Source: a virus. Taken from it: a stretch of 25,257 nucleotides of DNA. The position numbers were made by a program, and so were the translations under genes. Shown here piece by piece: positions 13,642 through 21,426 of this stretch (its first letter is position 1; each line of letters starts with the position of its first letter). The notes beneath the pieces were generated by a model. It saw only the letters and a program-made list of their open reading frames with translations, ran no database searches and was not told the origin of the DNA. The stretch is taken from the IMG/VR virus record IMGVR_UViG_3300025769_000771, positions 1-25,257 of that record; one strand, 5' to 3'.

Positions 13642-16600
13642 ATGGCAATTGCACCACATACACAAGAAATGCAAAAATTAAAACGAGAGTTTGATACTCT
13701 TGTTAGTGCTGGCGCATTACCTGACGATGACACAGGTCTGGATTATTTTCTTAACGAACGTAATGTAGATAGTGAATTATTTAGACAAGCAAAAGAAGAT
13801 GAGTCTAAAATTAAAAAACCTACAAAAGAAAAAACATTTACAGCAACTCCAGAAGGAAACATACAAAGCACTGAACCTTTTTTGCCTCAGTTAATTAAAC
13901 AAGCGCCCGAAACAATTGTTTATGGTTTGGGTAAGGTTGCTGATATTGCTACAAACATTGGTGGTGATATACTTGAAACTTTTGCTGCATCTCAATCTCA
14001 AGTTGCTGCCTTAGAACAACTTCAGGGTCAGCTATATGCTGCAGAAAAAAATCAAAAAGATAAAGAGAGAGCCGATAAGTTAGTAGACAATGCTTTAGAT
14101 TTGCGTAAACATACAGACGCAGGTGAAGACGTTAGGAATGTAACAGCACGTATTAGACAAGATATTCAAAAACAAATTATAAAAACAGACATAGGAAAAG
14201 ATGTAATTAATACTATTGCTTTAATGGTAGACCCAGAACAAGAGGTTGTCTATGAGCAGGACGAAGAAGGAAACATTATTCGAGACGATAAAGGGAAACC
14301 TGTTACTTCTTACAATCCTTCTGGTGTTAATCAAGCTATAGATATGGCTATAGAAAATGCTCCTTTATTTGTTTTGGGAAGTAAGTATGCTAAAGCAGCA
14401 CAAGGCAAAGGTATTTTGTCTAATGTTTGGGCGGCTACTAAATTAGCTTTTGTTGAGAACGCATTGGCTTCTCCTGAAAGAGAAACACTTGCTCCCGATG
14501 TTGGTCAATTAATTGGTTTGATGGCATCTGAATACGGTGTTCCGATTGAGCCAGGAGACGCTGGTGTCTTTGCTGCTTTGGCTTTAAACCCAGATGACCC
14601 CGCTTTAATTAGACGTGCCAAACAAATGGTAGATTCTTTAGCGATTGCAGGCGCTCTTACTGGTGTATTAAAAATTCCTGGTGTTGCTAATAGATTTAAA
14701 AACTTTACTGCTGACCAACTACAACAAGCTTATCAAACTCCAGAAGGAAAGCAACAAATTATTGCTGGGCTTACTGCAGCAGCAGCTACTTCATATGTGC
14801 CTTTAATGCGTGACAAGGAAGCTGTAGATAAAAATCTTTTAGATATTCCAGAAGACACTGAAGATAGTGTGTTTGTTCCTACCTATATTAAAGATATTAA
14901 TAACAAACCAGCTGTGCAAGCAGGATTAATAGTAGATGTTGTATCTCCTGTTTTCGACGGTCTTAAAACACTCAATCAAAAACTAGGAAGAGCTTTAAAT
15001 TCTAAGGCTGGTTTATCTCAACCAATATTTAAAAGATTTTTAAATATGAAGCAGGGTATGGGAGGGCTAGAAAATACTTTAAACAATGAAATAAATACAC
15101 TTCAAAAACTTCAAGCAGATAACGATATACCTGATTCACTTGTTAATGCTTTTTTCACTGGTCAACTTTCTAAAGATGAGGCATTAACTTTAATGCCAAG
15201 AGAGCTTGTAGAAAATATAACACAGCTTAGAACTAACATTGATAATAATACAGATGAAATAGCAAGCCTTTTAAACCTTGACCCAAAAAGTAAACTTGGT
15301 ATTACATTTCAAGAAGGTAAGGGCGCATACTTTACAACAACATATCAAGCTTATTCAAATCCTCAATGGAATAAAAACTTAACAAAAGCTTTAACAGGTA
15401 AGCGTGACCCTAAAACAGGCGACCTTCTTGTAGACCCTAATAAACCAAATAGTGTTAAGACTGCAAAAATTATTAATGAAGCTCGTAGTTGGTTAAAAAG
15501 TTTACCAGGAAATAAACAATTTGATGACTCTCAAATTGACGCCATGCTTGAGGATATTATCAATAAAGGAGACAAAGATAATATATTAGATTCTATTGTT
15601 GACATGATAGAAGGAAAGTTTGGCGTTGATGCTGCTAAAGTATTAAAAGAAAAAAAGAAACTAGACGAGCCATTAGTTCAACTGTTGGGTCGCATAGATA
15701 ATCCTGCTCAAAAATATGCTGAGACAATTAGAAGCCAGCAAAATGTAATTTTAAAAGCTAGATACTTAAAAGAAATTTCTGACCTAGCAAATGCAACAAC
15801 AGGGACAAGGCAAATTATAAGTGATTATAATATTCCTCCTAGTGTAGCGTCAAAGTTATTGAATGGTGTAAAGGTTGACAAGTTAAATCCAGAAGAGCTT
15901 GCGGATATTCCTCCAGAAGCTATTGAACTATTACGTCAACCTCCTAAGACTGTGCCTATTGATGGGTTTTTTCCTGGCCTTAAAAAACGAGGGGAGATTC
16001 TTCGTCAAGCAGAAGGGGGAGCTACAAATAATCTAGGACAACTAGAACAAAAACTTCTTGGAAATTTAGGAGCCGAAGGAAGCCCAATGGGTCTTGACCA
16101 GTTTGTTGTCTCAGATGAATTATTTAAAATGTTTGACACTGGCATTGACACTTTTGAAAACGCAGCGATTGCTAAAGTGCCGACATGGATAAGAAGACTA
16201 TCTGGATATACACAGGCAACAGAAACTATTTACGACCCTAATGCTTATTTTACAAACCTGTATGGAATGTTTCAAGCGGTAGCTGGCAACGGTCATATTT
16301 TTAATCCTAAGCTTATGAAAAAAGCAGGAGAAGGTGGTTCTATGTTATTACAAAGAATCAAACAGAATGACCCTAAAGCTCTTAGAACTTTAAAGCGTTT
16401 ACAAGAGAACGGGGTGCTTGACACAAGTCTTACTCAAAGAATAATAGAAGATAATCTTGATTTAGTAGATAAAGAGTTGGGAGGCTTAGCGGCATCTGAA
16501 GGATTCTTAGGTCTTTCTAATAAACTAACAAATTATACAAAAGATAAATTAAAAAAAGGAGTCAAGATACCAAGTAAACTATATGGTATTACAGATGATT

Positions 16601-18372
16601 GGGGTAAGATTACATCTTATATGATGGAGCTTGACAGCTACAGGTCAGCATTAAAACCTTTTGATGGAATTATTGATGACTTTAATGTGCCGCCTACTAT
16701 TGCTAAAAAATTAAGAAACGGTATAGACTTAGATGAGAAAGACTTAAAAGAACTTTCCCCAGAAGTTATTGAAATGATTGACGTTGCTCAAGAAGAGATA
16801 GAAGACTACGCAATGGAGGTTGTAAGAAACACTATGCCTTCTTACACAAGTGCTTCTCCTATTGTGAGAAATATTTTTTCACGTATTCCTTTAGGGACAT
16901 ATGCTACCTTCCCAGCTGAAGTACTTAGAACACAGTTTAACTCTGCCTTAACAGGGTTTAGAGACCTTGCCAGAGGAACGGCAGAAGGAAATCCACAGTT
17001 AATGAGAACTGGCGCAAGAAGACTTGCAGGAATAACAGGTACTGCTGCCGCAATAGAATATGGAACTAGAGCTAACAATGATGCAGTAGGTCAAACAGAA
17101 ACAAACGAAAGGGCTATTCGTTTACTTGGTCCTGATTTTTTTGCTAACTCTGAACAGTTTCATGCTACTCCTTTAATGGTAGATAAAGACGGAACTTGGA
17201 TGGCTGATTATAATGTTATGGCTAGTTATGATGCCAACCAAAACATTAAAGGAAGTTTGCGTCCATTAATTGCACGTGCTTTAAACGGTGACACAGTAAC
17301 TGAAAGAGAAATTGAAGACGCAACGATGAATGCTTTATTTAATACTTTTGGTTCTTTTGTTTCGACCAAACAATATGTAGACACAATTCGTAAAGTAGGT
17401 TTTAATACTGATAAGTATGGAAATGCTTTTTATGATGGTGTAAACTTTCAAGAAGATTTTACAAAGGCTGCATTCGAGCTTATGAGTTTAGCTAGTCCTG
17501 CAGCATGGGATGATGCCGTTGGCATTAGTGAAGCTTATGAGGCTGAAAAACTTGCAGAGCAAAAAGGAAAGACTATAGCAAGAAGCAGTAAAGGATACCC
17601 CGTAGATTTTATGGATGCTGTTTTAAGATTTGCTGGAGATAAAAGTGTTAAACAAGATATAACAAAATCTGTTGGCTCTTTCATCTATAGAGAAACTTCT
17701 GAGATAGATGAATTGTCAAAAAATCTTTTGACATATTTTAAAAATCTACCAAGTTCTATTAAAACCCAAGAAGACTTAAAAGAAATTCAAGAAAAAATTA
17801 ATTTAAATCTTTCGGAAAGAAAAGAGAAACAAAATAGATTTTATGATGGCCTTCAAATAATTAAAAACATGTCAGGGGTTAAAGACGTTAAAGGAAAACC
17901 TACCGCTGTTACCTTTGGGGTGAACGGATTAGTAAGAGCGTTACAAACACCTGAACGTCTTAAGTATAACGTGCCAGTTAAATCTATTGAGGAGTTAGAA
18001 GCTAACATTCTTCCTGGCTTATTTCCTAATACAAAAGAAGGCCAAAGGATGTACGCAGGCTACAGAAACATGTTAATAAACGAAAAAGGGTTACCACCAG
18101 AGTTTATAGATACTGTTGTGAGAGGCTTGTTTTACCCTCAAACTTTAGAAAGAAAACGCAGAGGACAGTTTGATAGATTAAATGTAGAGCCTGTCTATCA
18201 AACAGATGAAGAGGGCAATACTCTTGTTGACCAAGAAGGAAATCCTATAGAAAAAGAATTAGGAATAACAGAACAGGTTTTAAAAAATGTATTTGGGTAT
18301 GATGTAGATAGAAGATATTCTACTAAAAAAGTAGACTATAGAGGCAGGCCATTGCCAGAGGAAGAGCAATGA
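13642..18372 (+). CDS. Giant internal virion / ejection protein (1576 aa)
   Basis: The product is the largest in the window. It is mostly charged and helical, with a few short hydrophobic segments (SLAIAGALTGVLKIPG; LAGITGTAAAIEYG). I see no lysozyme or transglycosylase motif, unlike the N-terminus of T7 gp16. A 34-37 residue motif, beginning D-x-(N/D)-(I/V)-P and ending P-x-E-x-(I/V)-E, occurs three times, at residues about 493, 728 and 1013. Size, position after two Gly/Gln-rich proteins and composition fit a large ejection protein like T7 gp16 or the giant marine-podovirus equivalents. It starts nine bases after its neighbour's stop, and its own stop overlaps the lysozyme start, so the two are probably made together. 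Confidence 0.66.
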   Translation: MAIAPHTQEMQKLKREFDTLVSAGALPDDDTGLDYFLNERNVDSELFRQAKEDESKIKKPTKEKTFTATPEGNIQSTEPFLPQLIKQAPETIVYGLGKVADIATNIGGDILETFAASQSQVAALEQLQGQLYAAEKNQKDKERADKLVDNALDLRKHTDAGEDVRNVTARIRQDIQKQIIKTDIGKDVINTIALMVDPEQEVVYEQDEEGNIIRDDKGKPVTSYNPSGVNQAIDMAIENAPLFVLGSKYAKAAQGKGILSNVWAATKLAFVENALASPERETLAPDVGQLIGLMASEYGVPIEPGDAGVFAALALNPDDPALIRRAKQMVDSLAIAGALTGVLKIPGVANRFKNFTADQLQQAYQTPEGKQQIIAGLTAAAATSYVPLMRDKEAVDKNLLDIPEDTEDSVFVPTYIKDINNKPAVQAGLIVDVVSPVFDGLKTLNQKLGRALNSKAGLSQPIFKRFLNMKQGMGGLENTLNNEINTLQKLQADNDIPDSLVNAFFTGQLSKDEALTLMPRELVENITQLRTNIDNNTDEIASLLNLDPKSKLGITFQEGKGAYFTTTYQAYSNPQWNKNLTKALTGKRDPKTGDLLVDPNKPNSVKTAKIINEARSWLKSLPGNKQFDDSQIDAMLEDIINKGDKDNILDSIVDMIEGKFGVDAAKVLKEKKKLDEPLVQLLGRIDNPAQKYAETIRSQQNVILKARYLKEISDLANATTGTRQIISDYNIPPSVASKLLNGVKVDKLNPEELADIPPEAIELLRQPPKTVPIDGFFPGLKKRGEILRQAEGGATNNLGQLEQKLLGNLGAEGSPMGLDQFVVSDELFKMFDTGIDTFENAAIAKVPTWIRRLSGYTQATETIYDPNAYFTNLYGMFQAVAGNGHIFNPKLMKKAGEGGSMLLQRIKQNDPKALRTLKRLQENGVLDTSLTQRIIEDNLDLVDKELGGLAASEGFLGLSNKLTNYTKDKLKKGVKIPSKLYGITDDWGKITSYMMELDSYRSALKPFDGIIDDFNVPPTIAKKLRNGIDLDEKDLKELSPEVIEMIDVAQEEIEDYAMEVVRNTMPSYTSASPIVRNIFSRIPLGTYATFPAEVLRTQFNSALTGFRDLARGTAEGNPQLMRTGARRLAGITGTAAAIEYGTRANNDAVGQTETNERAIRLLGPDFFANSEQFHATPLMVDKDGTWMADYNVMASYDANQNIKGSLRPLIARALNGDTVTEREIEDATMNALFNTFGSFVSTKQYVDTIRKVGFNTDKYGNAFYDGVNFQEDFTKAAFELMSLASPAAWDDAVGISEAYEAEKLAEQKGKTIARSSKGYPVDFMDAVLRFAGDKSVKQDITKSVGSFIYRETSEIDELSKNLLTYFKNLPSSIKTQEDLKEIQEKINLNLSERKEKQNRFYDGLQIIKNMSGVKDVKGKPTAVTFGVNGLVRALQTPERLKYNVPVKSIEELEANILPGLFPNTKEGQRMYAGYRNMLINEKGLPPEFIDTVVRGLFYPQTLERKRRGQFDRLNVEPVYQTDEEGNTLVDQEGNPIEKELGITEQVLKNVFGYDVDRRYSTKKVDYRGRPLPEEEQ
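15118..16779 (+). repeat. Three dispersed copies of a 34-37 residue motif in the giant protein
   Basis: Copies lie at 15118-15219, 15823-15933 and 16678-16779. They share D-x-(N/D)-(I/V)-P-x-(S/T), then a helix ending (T/N)G, then an acidic turn and P-x-E-x-(I/V)-E. Copies 1 and 3 have equal length; copy 2 has three extra residues. Copies 2 and 3 are clearly alike; copy 1 is more distant. Confidence 0.6.
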
Positions 18373-18791
18373 AGTATAATAGGGAAGAATTAATTGACCA
18401 GCTTATCGACCACGAAGGAATGGAGCTAGAAGTATATGAAGATAGTCTCGGCATTGCAACGATTGGTATTGGTCGTAACCTCGTGGACAGAGGCATTACT
18501 GAAGACGAAGCCCGTTTTCTATGCAACAACGATATTGATATTGTTGAGCGTGAGCTTGTGGCAGAGTTTCCTATTGTTGCTGAGCTTGATAGTATTCGCC
18601 AGCGTGTCCTTATTGATATGGCTTTTAATGTCGGTGTCCCTCGTCTTACAGGCTTTCGAAAAATGTGGGCAGCAATACACTGCGGAGATTACTCAGAAGC
18701 AGCAGTCGAAATGTTAGATAGTAAATGGGCAAGACAAGTAGGCAGACGTGCTGAACGGTTGTCATCAATGATGGAGTTAGGAGTAGAGTAA
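18369..18791 (+). CDS. T4-type lysozyme (GH24 muramidase)
   Basis: The product has 140 residues. It cleaves the beta-1,4 bond between N-acetylmuramic acid and N-acetylglucosamine in peptidoglycan. The catalytic triad of T4 lysozyme (Glu11, Asp20, Thr26) is matched with identical spacing by Glu16 (in IDHEGMELEVYEDSLG), Asp25 and Thr31 (in IATIGIGRN). Further family marks are LIDMAFNVGVPRLTGFRKMW and SKWARQVGRRAERLSSMME. There is no signal peptide or anchor, so export would need a holin, or the enzyme could ride in the virion. The start overlaps the stop of the giant ejection gene (ATGA). The stop overlaps the next start (TAATG). Confidence 0.92.
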   Translation: MKYNREELIDQLIDHEGMELEVYEDSLGIATIGIGRNLVDRGITEDEARFLCNNDIDIVERELVAEFPIVAELDSIRQRVLIDMAFNVGVPRLTGFRKMWAAIHCGDYSEAAVEMLDSKWARQVGRRAERLSSMMELGVE

Positions 18792-19528
18792 TGGGTAAGT
18801 ACGCTTCAATTACAAGAACAGGTAGAAACGAAGACTTTAACCTACACGTTAAGCGTGGCTTTGTAGAGGGTCACGAACACATACATAAGTTTGGATACAA
18901 CCCTACAGTAAGCACGACTGAACGTCCTGTTTGGGATGGTGCTATTGAATATGTTTATCCAACATCAGCTGGCCCTTGTCTTGTTGCAAGTACTACGGCA
19001 GTAGATACAGGAAGTAAGATTACTGTTCAAGGGCTTGACCAAGACTACAACCAGATAACAAACATTGTAACTCTTAACGGCACTACAACTGTAGCAACTA
19101 GTGGTACTTTTTTACGTGTGTTCCGTGCCTTTATTAGTAATGACGTAAGTTGCGTAGGTGATGTAAACATTAATCTTGATGGTAACTTAAATGCTCGTAT
19201 TGACCAAGCAGAAGGTCAAACACTTATGGCTATTTATACTATACCTGCTGGATATACAGGTTATCTGCAGCAAATGAACATGGCTACTGGAACTGAGCTT
19301 GCGAATAAATATATTACAGTAAGCTATAAACAACGTGAGCCAGGGGGTGTGTTTAGAACAAAAGCTAAGTACACTCTTGCTAATCAATTTGCAGAGGAGA
19401 CTTATCCTTATCCACTAGAAATACCAGAAAAAACAGACGTTCAAATTAGAGCAAGGTCAAGCAGTGGTGAAGACGAAATGTCTGCTTTGTTTGATATACT
19501 GCTTATTAAAAACGAATACACCGTTTAG
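18791..19528 (+). CDS. Conserved marine-phage virion structural protein
   Basis: The product has 245 residues. The N-terminus contains NEDFNLHVKRGFVEGHEHIH, then PVWDGAIEYVYPTSAG. The middle is beta-rich (TVQGLDQDYNQITNIVTLNG, with TLMAIYTIPAGYTGYLQQMN) and the end reads RARSSSGEDEMSALFDILLI. I have seen this pattern in many marine phages, annotated only as structural or hypothetical. The beta-rich make-up suggests a head decoration or fibre protein. The start overlaps the lysozyme stop, so it belongs to the same transcript. Ten bases later the holin gene begins. Confidence 0.68.
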   Translation: MGKYASITRTGRNEDFNLHVKRGFVEGHEHIHKFGYNPTVSTTERPVWDGAIEYVYPTSAGPCLVASTTAVDTGSKITVQGLDQDYNQITNIVTLNGTTTVATSGTFLRVFRAFISNDVSCVGDVNINLDGNLNARIDQAEGQTLMAIYTIPAGYTGYLQQMNMATGTELANKYITVSYKQREPGGVFRTKAKYTLANQFAEETYPYPLEIPEKTDVQIRARSSSGEDEMSALFDILLIKNEYTV

Positions 19529-19537
19529 GAGAATACT

Positions 19538-19906
19538 ATGTGGCAATCATTACTATCACCAATCAGCAGTCTTGCTGGCAAGTGGATGGAGGGGCGTCAG
19601 CGTAAGACAGAACTGAAAGGCAAGCTTGAAGAAGCAAAGCTAAAGGGACAAATCAAACGTGCTTCTAGCGATGCGGCATGGGAAACCAAAGCTATGGAGG
19701 CTTCTTCTGATTCTTGGAAGGACGAGCTTTGGACACTTTTTTTCGTTGGCTTGCTGTGTGCCTGCTTCTATCCTCCAGCACAACCATACATTGCAGACGG
19801 GTTTAGATTCCTAAGAGAGGATTGTCCTGAGTGGCTATCGTGGGGCATACTTGTAAGTATTGGTGCAAGCTTCGGTGTTAAATCAATCGGTGCGCTTAAG
19901 AAGTAA
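19538..19906 (+). CDS. Holin of the gene-transfer-agent 3TM type
   Basis: The product has 122 residues. The N-terminal half is a charged helix (KWMEGRQRKTELKGKLEEAK to AKLKGQIKRASSDAAWETK). The C-terminal half contains DELWTLFFVGLLCACFYPPA, then FLREDCPEWLSWGILVSIGA and SFGVKSIGALKK. This is the pattern of the GTA_holin_3TM family, made by alphaproteobacterial gene-transfer agents and many phages, which holds membrane segments separated by a Pro-rich loop. It would let the lysozyme reach the wall. GGAG at 19529-19532 supports the start. The stop lies inside an inverted repeat shared with the convergent gene. Confidence 0.8.
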   Translation: MWQSLLSPISSLAGKWMEGRQRKTELKGKLEEAKLKGQIKRASSDAAWETKAMEASSDSWKDELWTLFFVGLLCACFYPPAQPYIADGFRFLREDCPEWLSWGILVSIGASFGVKSIGALKK

Positions 19907-19911
19907 GCGCA
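19891..19911. terminator. Possible bidirectional terminator on convergent stop codons
   Basis: TGCGCTTA and TAAGCGCA form a perfect 8-bp inverted repeat with a 5-base loop (agaag). It contains the stop codons of the holin gene (plus) and of the dehydratase gene (minus), which overlap by 11 bases. There is no long T-run on either side, so terminator strength is uncertain. Confidence 0.45.
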
Positions 19912-20939
19912 GACTCCATCATCTCTTCAATCAAAGTAGTAAAGGTATAGTTAGGTTTCCAGCCAAGGACTTCACGTGCCTTGGTAGAATCACCAAGCAG
20001 CAAGTCAACTTCGGCTGGTCGGTAGAACTCAGGGTTGATATTGACTACCATGTTTTCATTCTCATCGTAGGCTTTCTCAAAGATGCCTTCACCTTCCCAG
20101 CGGATACGCATGTCTACCTTTCTAAAACAAATCTCTACTAGCTCACGTACTGAATGAAGCTCACCTGTAGCTAACACGTAGTCATCTCCGTGGTCATGCT
20201 GCACCATACGCCACATGCCTTCGACATAATCCTTAGCATGTCCCCAATCACGTTGGGCATCTAAGTTGCCAAGGCTAATATACTCCTGTTTACCACGTGC
20301 AATGTTAGCTACACCCTGTACAATCTTCTGTGTAACAAACTCTGAGCCACGCCAAGGTGACTCGTGATTAAATAAGATACCATTGGATGCGTGTATGCCA
20401 TAGCTTTCACGATAGTTCTTTACTGTCCAGAATCCAAACTGCTTAGCTACCCCATAAGGAGAGCGTGGATAGAAGGGTGTAGTCTCTGATTGTGGTGTCT
20501 CAACAACCTTACCATAAAGCTCAGAGGTGGACGCTTGATAGAATCTGGTGTAATCCTCCATACCAAGAGAACGAATGCACTCCAGCAGCCTTAATACCCC
20601 CATACCGTCCACGTCAGCAGTGTATTCTGGTACGTCAAAAGACACTCTGACATGTGACTGTGCTGCTAGGTTGTATACTTCATCGAATAAGTGGGTATCA
20701 AACAGACGCATAAGGCTACCTGAATCAGACAAGTCACCATAGTGCAGTGTAAGATTAGGGTTCTTTATCAGGTGTGCTATACGAAAGGATGGTTCTGAAG
20801 ACACACGACGACACAAGGCGTGTACTATGTAGCCCTTCTCAAGCAATAGCTCTGCTAGATAGCCGCCGTCCTGTCCTGTAATGCCTGTAATTAGAGCAGT
20901 CTTTTCTCTAAACTTATTCACTGGTGGCATCTTCATCAT
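19896..20939 (-). CDS. gmd: GDP-mannose 4,6-dehydratase
   Basis: The product has 347 residues, close to the usual length. It converts GDP-mannose to GDP-4-keto-6-deoxymannose, the precursor of GDP-fucose, GDP-rhamnose or GDP-perosamine. The Rossmann motif is GITGQDGGYLAELLLEKGY (residues 19-37), which binds NADP. The catalytic residues known for E. coli Gmd (Thr132, Glu134, Tyr156, Lys160) appear here as Thr138, Glu140 (QASTSELYG), Tyr162 and Lys166 (SPYGVAKQ), offset by a constant 6. The NNHESPRRG-type loop reads NHESPWRG. The start overlaps the upstream gene by 26 bases; AAGGAG lies 4 bases before the first ATG and 7 before the second, which may be the true start. No following reductase is in the window. 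Confidence 0.92.
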   Translation of the reverse strand: MMKMPPVNKFREKTALITGITGQDGGYLAELLLEKGYIVHALCRRVSSEPSFRIAHLIKNPNLTLHYGDLSDSGSLMRLFDTHLFDEVYNLAAQSHVRVSFDVPEYTADVDGMGVLRLLECIRSLGMEDYTRFYQASTSELYGKVVETPQSETTPFYPRSPYGVAKQFGFWTVKNYRESYGIHASNGILFNHESPWRGSEFVTQKIVQGVANIARGKQEYISLGNLDAQRDWGHAKDYVEGMWRMVQHDHGDDYVLATGELHSVRELVEICFRKVDMRIRWEGEGIFEKAYDENENMVVNINPEFYRPAEVDLLLGDSTKAREVLGWKPNYTFTTLIEEMMESALTS

Positions 20940-21426
20940 CTAGCTCCTTGAGTATATCGTAATCTTCTTCATCAGCATATTCTTCTTCTGGTTCTTCGTA
21001 GTCTTCATCGAAGTCTTCTGGGAATGTTTGCATGAGTAATTCATACATCTTTTCTTTGCCAATGATTTGCATTGATGCACAGATGCGACCCTCAAGTCCT
21101 TCAATGTTCTGTGGTGCATCGTCATCGGCACTATTGCCACGTATACGAGATAGAATCTCAAGGGCTTTAAGTGCCGTAGCACCATTGCCATTTGCTTTAG
21201 CTGCTTCATACTGCTTTTCAAGCTCTGTGATAACGTCTACATCTGTGTTGTACTCAGACTCAAGTTCTGCTAGGCGCTCTACAATCTGTGGTTCTTTTAG
21301 AAGCCTCCAGCCTTGGTTGTGTGCTGAGCGTTCAGAGTATCCTGCTGAGATGGCAGACTGCGTAGCGTTCTTACTAATAAGATACGACTGGCAGAATTTT
21401 TCCATACGTTTATTTAGAACGGGCAT
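20914..21426 (-). CDS. Terminase small subunit
   Basis: The product has 170 residues. The N-terminal part, MEKFCQSYLISKNATQSAIS followed by AGYSERSAHNQGWRLLKEP and ERLAELE, is the pattern of the Terminase_2 small-subunit family, with a helix-turn-helix that recognises the phage packaging site. The C-terminal 45 residues are extremely acidic (Asp/Glu-rich), possibly a regulatory or large-subunit contact region. The large subunit is not in the window. AAGGA lies at a good distance before the ATG at 21426, which overlaps the upstream gene by 17 bases. It is unusual to find it between sugar-modification genes and on the strand opposite the structural genes. Confidence 0.82.
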   Translation of the reverse strand: MPVLNKRMEKFCQSYLISKNATQSAISAGYSERSAHNQGWRLLKEPQIVERLAELESEYNTDVDVITELEKQYEAAKANGNGATALKALEILSRIRGNSADDDAPQNIEGLEGRICASMQIIGKEKMYELLMQTFPEDFDEDYEEPEEEYADEEDYDILKELDDEDATSE

